A DNA stretch of 64,000 bases from JANQOH01 sp965200095. GTDB taxonomy: Bacteria > Pseudomonadota > Alphaproteobacteria > UBA7887. Under the pieces are notes generated by a model. The model had not been told where the DNA came from, made no database searches, and saw nothing but the letters and a program-made list of their open reading frames with translations. Below, piece after piece: positions 31,579-45,445 of the stretch (positions are counted from its first letter, which is position 1; each line of letters starts with the position of its first letter). The DNA lies in NCBI GenBank assembly GCA_965200095.1, contig OZ241350.1, positions 1,178,001 through 1,242,000 on the forward strand. Direction: 5' to 3'. A program made the translations under genes and the position numbers.

Positions 31579-32358
31579 TCAGCCGATGAAATCGATGACG
31601 TGACGCGCGACGTCCGTCGGGCGGTCGAGCTCGGGGCGATGGGCGGCGCCGGGGACCGTGCGCAGCGTCGCCGGCCCGGCGACGCCGGCGGCGAACCGCT
31701 CGGCACAGGCGCGCGGCAGGATGCGATCCTCCTCCCCCCACAGCAACAGGGTGGGGCAGCCGATGCGCGGCAGCCGGCGGGCGAGGCCGGTTTCGCCCAA
31801 GGGCCAGAAGGCGCGCGCCGAAGCCTCCAGTGCACGCGCCTGTTCGATCGGCCATTCCACCGAATTGGCGCCTTCGGGCGCCGCGACCAGCGCCTTCCAC
31901 GTCTCGGGGTCGCTGCACATCAGCCCCGGCAGGTCGCCACGGCGCTGCCCCCAGGGATCCGCCATCGGCGCCGCTTCGTCGAACAGGCCCCAGGGAGCGA
32001 TCAACGCCAGACGATGGCACGAATCCGGCCACAACGCCGCGGTTTCGGCGGCGAAAGCGCCGCCGGGGCCGCCGCCGATCAGCGCCGCCGCGCCGTCGAG
32101 GCCGGCCCCCGCGAGGAGGTCGCGCGTCGCCAGCACCCAGTCGAGATGGCCGTCGAGCGCGCGCAGCCCCTCGCCGCCCGGATAGCCGGGAAGCGACGGG
32201 GCGATCACCGTGAAGCGTTCGGCGAGGACATCGAGGAAGGGGATCCATTTCGGCAGGCCGCCGTGACCGGCGAGGTAGCCGACCGCAGGCCCGGCGCCCT
32301 TGCGCCAGACCCGGCACGGCGCGCCGTTGACCTCGACGAAGGAAACCGCCGGCTCCAC
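31579..32358 (-). CDS. Alpha/beta-hydrolase-fold protein lacking the nucleophile Ser
   Basis: A 259-residue alpha/beta-hydrolase. The His of PGAAHRPELD and the acid of LLLWGEEDRILP fit the family, but the nucleophile elbow, normally GxSxG, reads IGGGPGG, putting Gly where Ser is expected. The protein therefore may not be an ordinary esterase, or may use different chemistry as cofactor-free dioxygenase-like members do; this is inference. It is 37 bp downstream of a luciferase-like monooxygenase gene on the same strand, and the two are probably co-transcribed with the genes further upstream to 34482. Confidence 0.8.
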   Translation of the reverse strand: MEPAVSFVEVNGAPCRVWRKGAGPAVGYLAGHGGLPKWIPFLDVLAERFTVIAPSLPGYPGGEGLRALDGHLDWVLATRDLLAGAGLDGAAALIGGGPGGAFAAETAALWPDSCHRLALIAPWGLFDEAAPMADPWGQRRGDLPGLMCSDPETWKALVAAPEGANSVEWPIEQARALEASARAFWPLGETGLARRLPRIGCPTLLLWGEEDRILPRACAERFAAGVAGPATLRTVPGAAHRPELDRPTDVARHVIDFIG

Positions 32359-32395
32359 CGCCCGCTCCCGAAGAAAGCGCGCCCGGGTCCGAAGA

Positions 32396-33673
32396 CTATG
32401 CGGCCGCCAGCGCCGCCGGCGCCGGCGCGTCGGGGGTCGCCCGCTCGGCGAGGGGCATCGGCTGCGGCCACCAGCGGTTCTCCCACTCGCCCCACAGATC
32501 GGCGAGCTGCGGCATCACGCGCTCGGCGTAGAGGCGGGTGTTGTATTTCGCCAGGTCCTTGCTCATGTTGCCGAACTGCAACAGCAGCATGAGCTGGCCG
32601 AAGCGCAGCTCCCGGACGACCTCGCGGAGTTTTTCGGCCACCCGGTCGGGGGTTCCGACGATGACGTAGCCGTTGTCGACGATGGCGTCGAATTCGCGCG
32701 CTTTCTTGTCCACCCCGGCGATCGCCCGCTTGCTGGCGAGCGCCGCCCGTCCGACCTGGCTTTCGACGCCGGCGCGCAGCGTCGCCTCGGTCGTGTAGCC
32801 CGGCGGGGCGGCGAAGCGCGGGTCGATATGCAGGCAGCGGCCGTAGAAATACTCCGCCGGCTCCCGATAGAGCTCGCGGGCTTCCCTTTCGGTCTCCGCC
32901 ACGCCCACGAATTGCAGGAAGCCGGCGCGGTAGGGGTTCCGGTCCTTGCCGAGGCGGTCCATCTCCCGCCAGAAGCCGTGCATGGTCTGGCGCGCCGCCT
33001 TGTAGCCGTAATAGGACAGGTAGCAATAGACGTAGTCCATGCGGGCGCACCACTGCCACGTCTCGACCGAGCCGCCGCCGGGGATCCACACCGGCGGGTG
33101 CGGCTTCTGCACCGGGCGGGGCCATATGTTGACGTAACGCTGGCTGTTGAAGCGCCCGTTGAACGCGAAGGTGTCGGCCTCGGTCCACGCCCGCATCACC
33201 AGGTCGTGGGCCTCGTAATAGCGTTCGCGCAGCAGCGACGGGTTCTGTCCGTAGGCGTAGCAGGTATCCATGGGCGAGCCGACCGGGAAGCCGGCGATAA
33301 GACGGCCGCCGGAGATGCAGTCGATCATCGCGAATTCCTCGGCGACCCGCGTCGGCGGGTTGTAGAGGGCAAGGCTGTTGCCCATCACGCACAGCGCCGC
33401 CCCCGGCGCCGCGCGGCGCGCCAGGGCGCTGGCGACCAGATTGGGCGACGGCATCAGCCCGTAGCCGTTCGAGTGGTGCTCGTTGCAGCACACCGCATCC
33501 AGCCCGACCGCCGCGGCGTATTCCATTTCATCCATGAAGTCGTTGTACATCCGGTGCGCGCGTTCGGGATCGAACAGGCTCGAATGGATGTCCACCCACA
33601 CCGAGGGATGGTTGTCGCGAAAATCCTCCGGCAACTCGGTATAGGGCATGAGGTGAAACCACAGGTGTTTCAT
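32396..33673 (-). CDS. Luciferase-like (LLM) flavin-dependent oxidoreductase
   Basis: A 425-residue LLM-class monooxygenase with the TIM-barrel pattern: AVGLDAVCCNEHHSNGYGLM near the N-terminus, DCISGGRLIAGFPVGSPMDT in the middle, and VWIPGGGSVETWQW further on. Such enzymes use reduced FMN (or F420) and oxygen. ATG at 33673 follows GAAGGGAG. Adjacent to an alpha/beta-hydrolase and a hydroxylase-like gene, suggesting an oxidative catabolic set of unknown substrate. Confidence 0.9.
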   Translation of the reverse strand: MKHLWFHLMPYTELPEDFRDNHPSVWVDIHSSLFDPERAHRMYNDFMDEMEYAAAVGLDAVCCNEHHSNGYGLMPSPNLVASALARRAAPGAALCVMGNSLALYNPPTRVAEEFAMIDCISGGRLIAGFPVGSPMDTCYAYGQNPSLLRERYYEAHDLVMRAWTEADTFAFNGRFNSQRYVNIWPRPVQKPHPPVWIPGGGSVETWQWCARMDYVYCYLSYYGYKAARQTMHGFWREMDRLGKDRNPYRAGFLQFVGVAETEREARELYREPAEYFYGRCLHIDPRFAAPPGYTTEATLRAGVESQVGRAALASKRAIAGVDKKAREFDAIVDNGYVIVGTPDRVAEKLREVVRELRFGQLMLLLQFGNMSKDLAKYNTRLYAERVMPQLADLWGEWENRWWPQPMPLAERATPDAPAPAALAAA

Positions 33674-33696
33674 GGCGCGGAAACTCCCTTCGCCGG

Positions 33697-34482
33697 TCAG
33701 GCGGCGGTCGGCGCCCGGGCGCCGGCGGGCGCGCCGCGGACTCGCCGCAGATCGCCGCGGACGTGGCGGGTGTCGTAGCCGTTGAACAGGTGCCCCAGCA
33801 GCCCGCGGTCGAGGTCGGACGTGCCGAACAGCCAGTCCGCGATGGGGAAGGTCAGGTTCATGTTCCGCTCCATCATCAGCGACTGCGCGTGATGCGCGGC
33901 GTGATGGCGGCGGATGGTGTTGACGAAGGGGCAATGGCGCACGAACCGGCCTTCGTCGACATGGCAGCAGAAATGCATGAACTCGTATATCAGATAGACT
34001 GCCGTGGTTGTGCACATCAGCAGCCAGCCGGCGTTGGCCGAGACCAGCGCCCCCACGGCCAGGGCCGGCGGCGCCGACATCAGCACGAAGACCACCAGCG
34101 CGTAGGGCGGGAAGAAGGTCACCCGCCAGTCGCGCGAGTCCGCGAAACGCATTTCCTCATCGGTGAAGAACTGATGGTGCATGAGGGTGTGGCGGCGGTA
34201 GATGGCGCGCAGAGCCGCCGACTTCCAGGGCCGGTGCATCACGTAACGGTGCAGGAGCCACTCGAAGATGTTGCACAGCAGGAACACCGCGGGGACTGTC
34301 AGCCATTCCCACCAGGCGACGGCCCGGAGGTGCGAGACGTAGACGTAGAAGGCAAGCGCGCCGATGGCGTAGATCACCGCGACGTGCAGCGCGCCGCTAT
34401 ACCAGCCGTCGATGCGGCGGCGGTATTCGGCGCGATAGGCGCGCTGGCGATCGGACATGGCGCCGGACGCGAGTTCGCTCAT
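33697..34482 (-). CDS. Fatty acid hydroxylase/sterol desaturase-family membrane protein
   Basis: A 261-residue membrane protein with the histidine clusters that bind a di-iron centre: HRYVMH, HTLMHH, HFCCH and RRHHAAHH, in the order of the family, and about four hydrophobic segments. Members hydroxylate or desaturate lipids with oxygen. The ATG at 34482 follows ACAGGGAG; an upstream in-frame start at 34551 would add 23 residues. Probably in one transcript with the LLM oxidoreductase 23 bp downstream. Substrate unknown. Confidence 0.86.
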   Translation of the reverse strand: MSELASGAMSDRQRAYRAEYRRRIDGWYSGALHVAVIYAIGALAFYVYVSHLRAVAWWEWLTVPAVFLLCNIFEWLLHRYVMHRPWKSAALRAIYRRHTLMHHQFFTDEEMRFADSRDWRVTFFPPYALVVFVLMSAPPALAVGALVSANAGWLLMCTTTAVYLIYEFMHFCCHVDEGRFVRHCPFVNTIRRHHAAHHAQSLMMERNMNLTFPIADWLFGTSDLDRGLLGHLFNGYDTRHVRGDLRRVRGAPAGARAPTAA

Positions 34483-34540
34483 CTCCCTGTCCTCCGCGAA
34501 GGGGAGCGCATCGTAACACCGAATCCGCACGGCGGGGACA

Positions 34541-34858
34541 TTATTCGCCATTCTCCATCGCCGCCAGCACGGCGTCGATATCGGCGCCGGTCATCTCCCA
34601 TTCGTTCCCGAAATCGGCGACGGCGGCGCGCATGAACGCCTCGCAGAGCGCGAGCGCGCGGGCGTCGTCGCCGAGACGGTCGGCGAGCAGCGCCAGCGCC
34701 AGCTGGGCGGGCGCGGCGCCCTCATAGGTCCACTCGAAGCCGCGGTCGGTGAACCGTCGCAGGTCCGTGCGCTCCGCCAGCGGCGCCCCGTCGACGGTGA
34801 CGACAACGCCGTCGATGGTGCGCTCGCCGCGATAGGTCCTCGCCGCCCGCCGTTCCAT
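34541..34858 (-). CDS. DUF6166-family protein
   Basis: A 105-residue protein matching the DUF6166 pattern: YRGERTIDGVVVTVDGAPL, LRRFTDRGFEWTYEGAAPAQ, LALALLADRLGDDARAL and an acidic end. The family is uncharacterised and often found near mobile or phage-related genes. It diverges from the enolase-superfamily gene. Length is usual for the family. Confidence 0.75.
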   Translation of the reverse strand: MERRAARTYRGERTIDGVVVTVDGAPLAERTDLRRFTDRGFEWTYEGAAPAQLALALLADRLGDDARALALCEAFMRAAVADFGNEWEMTGADIDAVLAAMENGE

Positions 34859-34948
34859 GGCCGCCACTATACCGGATTGCGGGCCGACCGGGGGCGCGCC
34901 GCAGCGCCGCAGGCGATACACTCGCGCCGGACCGTCGGGGAGGGAGAC

Positions 34949-36058
34949 ATGAAGATCGACGATGTCACAGTCACGCTGTTCGCGTGGAGCGACATTCCGG
35001 CCACCGCCTACGGGCGCCAGACGGGGCGCTTCGGCGGCGAGAGCGTTCTCGGGCTGGTCACGGTATCGACCGACGGGGGCCTGCGCGGCCACGCCTTTCT
35101 CGGCAGCGCGATGAACGGCGCCGACAACGACGCGCAGGCGGCGGTCAACCATCTGAAACCGCTGCTCATGGGCAGGGACCCGCTGGACCGGGAAGCGATC
35201 CATCGCGACCTGCTGGCGCGGCGGCGCGCGGTGTCGTGGCGCGGCATCGGCGCGATGGACGTCGCCTTGTGGGACATCGCCGGCAAGGCGGCGGACCTGC
35301 CGGCGCACCGCCTCATGGGCACGTTCCGCCACAGCGTCCCGGCCTATGCGTCCTCGGCGGTGCTGCCGTCGCCGGAGGCCTACGCCGAAGAGGCCGCGCG
35401 CTACAAGGCGGAGGGCTGGCATGCCTACAAGATCCACCCGCCCGCCCGCTGGCGCGACGACATCGCCGTGTGCGAGGCGGCGCGCGCCGCCGTCGGCGAC
35501 GATTTCCGCCTCATGCTCGATTCCACGTGGAGCTATGACTATGAGGAGGCGATCCGCGTCGGCCGCGCCGTCGAGGCGCTCGGCTTCCACTGGTTCGAGG
35601 ACCCGCTCGCCGACGACGACATCTACAATTGCGCGAAACTGCGCGAGAAGCTGGACATCCCGCTGATGGCGACCGAATACGCGCCGGGCGGCTTCACGGC
35701 TTATGTTCCGTGGATAACCATGCGCGCGACCGACTATCTGCGCGGCGACGTGGCGGTGAAGGGCGGGATTACGCCGGTCCTCAAGACGGCGCATCTGGCC
35801 GAGGCGTTCGGCATGAGATACGAGGTGCATCACGGCGGCAATTCGCACAACAATTGGGCCAATCTGCACGCGATCGCCGCCATCCCCAACACCAGTTTCT
35901 TCGAGGTGCTGCTGCCTTCCGGGGCGCAGAAATACGGGGTGATCGACGACATCGAGGTCGATTCGGACGGCCTCGTCCATGTTCCCGACCGCCCCGGCAT
36001 CGGCGCCCGGATCGATTTCGACCTGATCGAGGCGAAGACCGTCGCCGTGCTCGCCTGA
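34949..36058 (+). CDS. Enolase-superfamily (mandelate racemase/muconate lactonizing) protein
   Basis: A 369-residue enolase-superfamily enzyme. The catalytic barrel shows GWHAYKIHPP at the first lysine position, the metal ligands in MLDSTWSY, FHWFEDPL and ATEYAPGG, and a late histidine in YEVHHGGNSHNNW. Members abstract a proton alpha to a carboxylate, as sugar-acid dehydratases or racemases. GGGGAGGGAG precedes the ATG. Which acid it acts on is unknown. The dehydratase subgroup is more likely than a muconate cycloisomerase, but this is a guess. Confidence 0.88.
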   Translation: MKIDDVTVTLFAWSDIPATAYGRQTGRFGGESVLGLVTVSTDGGLRGHAFLGSAMNGADNDAQAAVNHLKPLLMGRDPLDREAIHRDLLARRRAVSWRGIGAMDVALWDIAGKAADLPAHRLMGTFRHSVPAYASSAVLPSPEAYAEEAARYKAEGWHAYKIHPPARWRDDIAVCEAARAAVGDDFRLMLDSTWSYDYEEAIRVGRAVEALGFHWFEDPLADDDIYNCAKLREKLDIPLMATEYAPGGFTAYVPWITMRATDYLRGDVAVKGGITPVLKTAHLAEAFGMRYEVHHGGNSHNNWANLHAIAAIPNTSFFEVLLPSGAQKYGVIDDIEVDSDGLVHVPDRPGIGARIDFDLIEAKTVAVLA

Positions 36059-36079
36059 TCCGGTTCCCCGGCCGCCGGG

Positions 36080-36889
36080 TCAGAGATAAACCAGGGCGAG
36101 CAGCGCGAGACCGAGCGCGAGGCGGTAGACGACCAGCGGTGTGAAACTGGCGCGCGCCAGCCAGCGCATCAGCGCCCCCACCGCGGCGAAGGCGGCGAGG
36201 CCCGACAGCGCCGCAACGATGAGCGCGTCCGACCACAGGGCGGCGGGAGTCGCCGGTCCGCCGGGAGTCGCGAGTTCCAGCGTCTGGACGGCGCTTGCGC
36301 CGAGGATCGCGGGGACCGAGAGGAGCATGGAAAACCGCGCCGCGTCGGTGCGCGCGAAGCCCAGCGCGCGCGCCGCGGTGACGGCCATGCCGGCGCGGCT
36401 GGCGCCGGGGGCGAGCGCCAGCGCCTGCGCCAGGCCGACGACGACCGCGTCGCCGAGGCGCATGTCGCCGAGACGCCGCGCCCGGCGCCCGAAGCGGTCG
36501 GCCGCGTAGAGCGCGAGCGCGCCGAGGGTCATCGTCCAGGCGATGGTCTCCAGTCCGCGCAGGAGGTCGTCGGCATGCGCCGACAGCGCCGCGCCGGCGG
36601 CAAGGACGGGCGCGCTCGCCGCCAGCAGCAGCCACAGCAACCGCCGCGACGGGTGGTCTCGCCCCGCCAGGACCGCCAGCCCCGCGCCGGCGAGCGCCGC
36701 CATGTCGCGGCGGAAATACACGACCACCGCCGCGAGACTTCCGGCGTGCGCGGCGACGTCGATCGTCAGCCCCTGGTCGGGCCAGCCCGACAGACGGTGG
36801 ATGAGCGCCAGATGCCCCGACGAACTCACGGGGAGGAACTCGGTGACCCCCTGGACGACGGCGACGGCGACAAGATGAAGGAAGCTCAC
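36080..36889 (-). CDS. uppP: Undecaprenyl-diphosphatase
   Basis: UppP (BacA) recycles undecaprenyl diphosphate for cell-wall synthesis. The protein (269 residues) has the diagnostic VVQGVTEFLPVSSSGHL near the N-terminus and LAPGASRAGMAVTAAR in the second half, plus about eight membrane helices. GTG at 36889 gives the usual start, SFLHLVAVAVVQG; a TTG at 36904 is the alternative. It converges on the enolase-family gene and diverges from gltD. Confidence 0.95.
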   Translation of the reverse strand: MSFLHLVAVAVVQGVTEFLPVSSSGHLALIHRLSGWPDQGLTIDVAAHAGSLAAVVVYFRRDMAALAGAGLAVLAGRDHPSRRLLWLLLAASAPVLAAGAALSAHADDLLRGLETIAWTMTLGALALYAADRFGRRARRLGDMRLGDAVVVGLAQALALAPGASRAGMAVTAARALGFARTDAARFSMLLSVPAILGASAVQTLELATPGGPATPAALWSDALIVAALSGLAAFAAVGALMRWLARASFTPLVVYRLALGLALLALVYL

Positions 36890-37121
36890 TGCAGAACCGC
36901 CCAAATAGTCCCGATTCGGTCCTTTTTATGGGCGCAAGGCGCGGAAATCCGCGCTTGCGCTGCGCATTCGACTCGAAACCGTCTCGAATAGGACAGTAGT
37001 GCTGTCATAATTTCCGGGTTTTCGCTGGCGTCGCCGCCCCAATCGCTCTATCATGTCCATGCGAGGCGCGTTCCATGCCTCGCGACCGGGGCCGCGGAAG
37101 AGGAGTGGGGAAAGCCGGCGG

Positions 37122-38548
37122 ATGACCAGTATGCTGAAATTCGTCGATGTCGAGCGCCGGATGCCGGAAAAACACGGCGTCGCGCGCCGACGCGCGGGTT
37201 TCGACGAGATCTACCGGGAATTTGCCGGCGCCGGCGCGGCGGAGCAAGCGTCGCGCTGTTCGCAATGCGGCGTTCCCTATTGCCAGGTCCACTGCCCGCT
37301 CCACAACAATATCCCCGACTGGCTGATGCTGACGGCCGAGGGCCGGCTGGAGGAAGCTTACGAGGTCGCCGCGGCGACCAACAACATGCCCGAAGTGTGC
37401 GGGCGCATCTGCCCGCAGGACCGCCTGTGCGAGGGCAATTGCGTCATCGAACGCGCCGGGCACGGCACCGTGACCATCGGCGCCGTCGAACGTCATCTCA
37501 CCGAAACCGCATTCGCGCGCGGCTGGGTGCGCCCGCCGACGCCGGCCCGCGAGCGCGACCGGTCGGTGGCCGTGATCGGCGCCGGGCCCGGCGGACTCGC
37601 GGCGGCGGAGCAATTGCGGCGTCGCGGCTACGGGGTGCATGTCTACGACCGCCATGACCGCGTCGGCGGCCTGCTCGTCTACGGCATCCCCAATTTCAAA
37701 CTCGAGAAACACATCGTCGCCCGCCGCCACGACCTGCTGGCCGAAGGCGGCGTGGTCTTCCGCACCGGCTGCGAGGTGGGCCGCGACGTAAGCCTGAACG
37801 AATTGCGCGCCCGTCACGACGCAGTGCTGATCGCCACCGGGGTGTATCGCGAGCGCGAGATCAAGGCGCCGGGGGCAGGGCTGGGCAATGTCGTCTCCGC
37901 GCTCGACTACCTCATCGCCAGCAACCGCAAGGGCCTCGGCGACGCGGCGCCCGAATTCGACTCCGGCGCGCTGAACGCCGCGGGCAAGCGCGTCGTGGTC
38001 ATCGGCGGCGGCGATACGGCGATGGACTGCGTCCGCACGGCGGTGCGACAGGGCGCCCGTTCGGTGCAATGCGTCTACCGTCGCGACCGCGCCAACATGC
38101 CGGGGTCGATGCGCGAGGTCGGTCACGCCGAGGAGGAAGGGGTGGAGTTCGTCTGGCTGACGGCGCCCGAAGCGTTTCTCGGCAACGGGGCGCTCACGGG
38201 CGTGCGGGCGCTCAGAATGCGTCTCGGCGTCGCCGATGCGACCGGCCGGCAAGTCCCGGTCGCCGTCGCCGGGTCGCAATACGCCATCGACGCCGACCTG
38301 GCGATCAAGGCGCTCGGCTTCGACCCGGAGGACCTGCCGGGCCGGTTCGCCGAGCCGGCGCTGAAGGTGACGCCGCAGGGGACGCTGGAGACCGACCCGC
38401 GCACGCTCATGACGAGCGTCGACGGCGTGTTCGCCGCGGGCGACATCGTGCGCGGCGCGTCGCTGGTGGTCTGGGCGATCCGCGACGGGCGCGACGCCGC
38501 AGCCTCCATCCACCGCTATCTCGAAGCGAAAGCGAAGGACGGGGAGCC

Positions 38549-38552
<4 letters not shown>
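37122..38552 (+). CDS. gltD: Glutamate synthase small subunit
   Basis: The 476-residue beta subunit of NADPH-glutamate synthase passes electrons from NADPH through FAD and iron-sulfur clusters to GltB. N-terminal cysteine clusters are intact (CSQCGVPYCQVHC and CGRICPQDRLCEGNC). The FAD motif VIGAGPGGLAAAEQL and the NADPH motif VIGGGDTAMDCVRTA follow, and the FAD-closing AAGDIVRGASLVV is near the end. ATG at 37122 is preferred; longer frames upstream lack conserved sequence. The stop overlaps the gltB start (ATGA), so translation is coupled. Small subunit before large is the reverse of the common gltBD order. Confidence 0.96.
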
Positions 38553-43114
<4,562 letters not shown>

Positions 43115-43131
43115 CTCCGGCTCTGCGCGCC

Positions 43132-43932
43132 TCAGCGCGCCGTCAGGGGGTGGGCATGGTCGAGGGGGCCGTGTCCGGCGCCGAACCCCGGCGCCGAGGC
43201 GATCGCCCGTCTTACATAGGCGCGCGCCCGCGCCACCGACGCGGCGAGGTCCAGCCCCTGGGCGAGGCTTGCGGCGACGGCCGAAGCCAGGGTGCAGCCG
43301 GTGCCGTGGGTGTGGCGGCTCTCCAGGCGCGGGCCGGCGAAACGCCGCGACGCGCCGCCCCGTTCGACCAGAACGTCGACGATCTCGCCGCCCCCGAGAT
43401 GGCCGCCCTTGACGAGCACGGCGCGCGGGCCGAGCGCGAGGATGCGCTCGCCGGCGCGGCGCATGTCGGATTCGCCGGCGATCTCCATCCCCGCGAGGCG
43501 TTCCGCTTCGGGCCGGTTCGGCGTCGCGACCCGCGCCAGCGGCAGCAGGGTCTCGACAAGGGGGGCCAGGGCGGACTCGTCGAGCAGCGGCGCGCCGCCC
43601 TTGGCGAACATCACCGGGTCGACCACCAGGGGCGCGGCGCCGGCGCGGCGTCGCAGCATGTCGGCGACGGCCTCGACGATCCCGGCGCGGTGCAACATTC
43701 CGGTCTTCGCGGCGTCGGCGCCGATATCCTCGAGCACCACGCGCATCTGTTCGGCGACGAACGCCGCCGGCGCATCGTGCACGCCGTGGACCCCGGTGGT
43801 GTCCTGCGCCGTCAGCGCCGTGATCGCCGTCGCCGCGTAGCCGCCGAGGGCGGTGACGGTCTTGATGTCGGCCTGGATTCCGGCGCCGCCGCCGGAATCG
43901 GAGCCTGCGACGACGAGCACCCGGCCCTTCAC
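43132..43932 (-). CDS. thiD: Hydroxymethylpyrimidine/phosphomethylpyrimidine kinase
   Basis: ThiD phosphorylates HMP and HMP-P for thiamine synthesis. The 266-residue protein has the ribokinase-like motifs VVAGSDSGGGAGIQADIKT, VVDPVMFAKGG, ATPNRPEAERLAG and THGTGCTLASAVAA. The GTG start at 43932 overlaps the glmM stop (GTGA), giving an unusual but tight glmM-thiD pair. It converges on gltB with 17 bp between. Confidence 0.95.
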   Translation of the reverse strand: MKGRVLVVAGSDSGGGAGIQADIKTVTALGGYAATAITALTAQDTTGVHGVHDAPAAFVAEQMRVVLEDIGADAAKTGMLHRAGIVEAVADMLRRRAGAAPLVVDPVMFAKGGAPLLDESALAPLVETLLPLARVATPNRPEAERLAGMEIAGESDMRRAGERILALGPRAVLVKGGHLGGGEIVDVLVERGGASRRFAGPRLESRHTHGTGCTLASAVAASLAQGLDLAASVARARAYVRRAIASAPGFGAGHGPLDHAHPLTAR

Positions 43933-45278
43933 CGCGCCCCCCCTATCGCCGCAACGATGTCCGCCACCGCTGCGTCCACCGCGTCTTCGTCTTCGCCTTG
44001 CGCCATGACCCGCGCCCCGGCTTCGGTGCCCGACATGCGCACGACGACGCGCCCGCCCGAACCGAGGCGTCGCTCGGCGGCGGCGACGGCCGCGGCCACG
44101 GCGGAGCTCTCCAGCGCCCCGGGACGGCAGGGAACGCTGCGCATGCGCTGGGGCAGCGGGTCGAAGCGGCGCGCGGCGCGGCTCGCCGGAGCCCCCGAGG
44201 CAATGACCGCCGACAACACCTGGAGCGCCGCGATCAGGCCGTCTCCCGTCGTCGCGTAGTCGGTGAGGACGATATGACCGGACTGTTCGCCGCCGAGGTT
44301 GTAGCCGCCGCGGCGCATCCCGTCGACCACGTTGCGGTCGCCGACTCCGGTGCGTTCGAGGCGGAGGCCGAGACCCGCGAGATGGCGCTCGAGGCCGAGA
44401 TTGGACATGTGGGTGGCAACCACCCCGCCGCCCCTGAGACGCCCCGTCTCGCGGAAATGTTCGGCGACGGTCGCCAGCAGCTGGTCGCCGTCGATGAGCG
44501 CGCCTTTTTCGTCGCACATGACGACGCGGTCGGCGTCGCCGTCGAGGGCGACGCCGACCGCCGCGCCGTTCTCCTTCACCTTGCGCGCCATCGCTTCGGG
44601 CGCAGTGGAGCCGCAATTTTCGTTGATGTTGAGGCCGTCGGGCGACACGCCGATGGGTATGACCTCGGCGCCGAGCTCCCATAACACGATGGGCGCGACG
44701 CGCCAGGCGGCGCCGTTGGCGCAGTCCAGCACCACGGTGAGGCCCGACAGAGTCCGGTTTTTGGGAAAGGTCGCCTTGACGAACTCGATATAGCGGCCGC
44801 GCGCGTCGTCGAGGCGCCGGGCGCGGCCGAGGGCCAGCGCATCGACGCCGGCGCCGGGGTTTCCGTTGTCGAGGCGCGATTCGATCTCCGCCTGCTCGGC
44901 GTCGGACAGTTTGAAGCCGTCCGGGCCGAACAGTTTGACGCCGTTGTCGTGGTGGGGGTTGTGAGACGCCGAGATCATGACGCCCAGATCGCCGCGCAGC
45001 GACCGTGTGAGCATTCCGATGGCGGGGGTCGGCAGGGGGCCGACGAGGATGACGTCCATGCCCGCAGAGACGAGGCCCGCGACGAGCGCGGGCTCGAACA
45101 TGTAGCCGGACAGCCGGGTATCCTTGCCGATCACGGCGCGATGGCGCCCGGTGCGCCGCATGAAGGCCGCGCCGGCGGCCTTGCCGAGCGCCAGCGCGGT
45201 CTCGGGCGTCATCGGCTCGACATTGGCGCGCCCGCGCACGCCGTCGGTCCCGAACAGGGCGCGCTTGCTTCCGCTCAT
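43929..45278 (-). CDS. glmM: Phosphoglucosamine mutase
   Basis: GlmM converts glucosamine-6-phosphate to the 1-phosphate for peptidoglycan and LPS precursors. The 449-residue protein begins LFGTDGVRGRAN and has the phosphoserine loop MISASHNPHHDNG (Ser near residue 105), the metal loop DGDADRVVM, the sugar loop GGEQSGHI and the phosphate-binding RMSGTEAGARV. Length is typical (about 445-450). Confidence 0.96.
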   Translation of the reverse strand: MSGSKRALFGTDGVRGRANVEPMTPETALALGKAAGAAFMRRTGRHRAVIGKDTRLSGYMFEPALVAGLVSAGMDVILVGPLPTPAIGMLTRSLRGDLGVMISASHNPHHDNGVKLFGPDGFKLSDAEQAEIESRLDNGNPGAGVDALALGRARRLDDARGRYIEFVKATFPKNRTLSGLTVVLDCANGAAWRVAPIVLWELGAEVIPIGVSPDGLNINENCGSTAPEAMARKVKENGAAVGVALDGDADRVVMCDEKGALIDGDQLLATVAEHFRETGRLRGGGVVATHMSNLGLERHLAGLGLRLERTGVGDRNVVDGMRRGGYNLGGEQSGHIVLTDYATTGDGLIAALQVLSAVIASGAPASRAARRFDPLPQRMRSVPCRPGALESSAVAAAVAAAERRLGSGGRVVVRMSGTEAGARVMAQGEDEDAVDAAVADIVAAIGGAR

Positions 45279-45445
45279 CCACCCGACTCCGGCCGTTGCG
45301 ACGATGCGTTACGATAGCGTTTCGCGACGCCGCTTTACAGGCTTCGCCCAATCCGCGCGACGGGTTGGAAGCCGCGACGCGGCCTTGAAGGACGCGGGCG
45401 CGCGGGGTATGGTCGCAGCGATCGCGCCTGGCGGTTCGGGGGACC

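Noticed and set aside
43115..43131. Rho-independent terminator between gltB and thiD
   Set aside because: A short GCGCGC inverted repeat is present but there is no T run on either side.
45279..45445. Cobalamin riboswitch ahead of the corrinoid operon
   Set aside because: I looked for a B12-box-like sequence here and upstream of 21098 and 55461 and found none I could support by eye.
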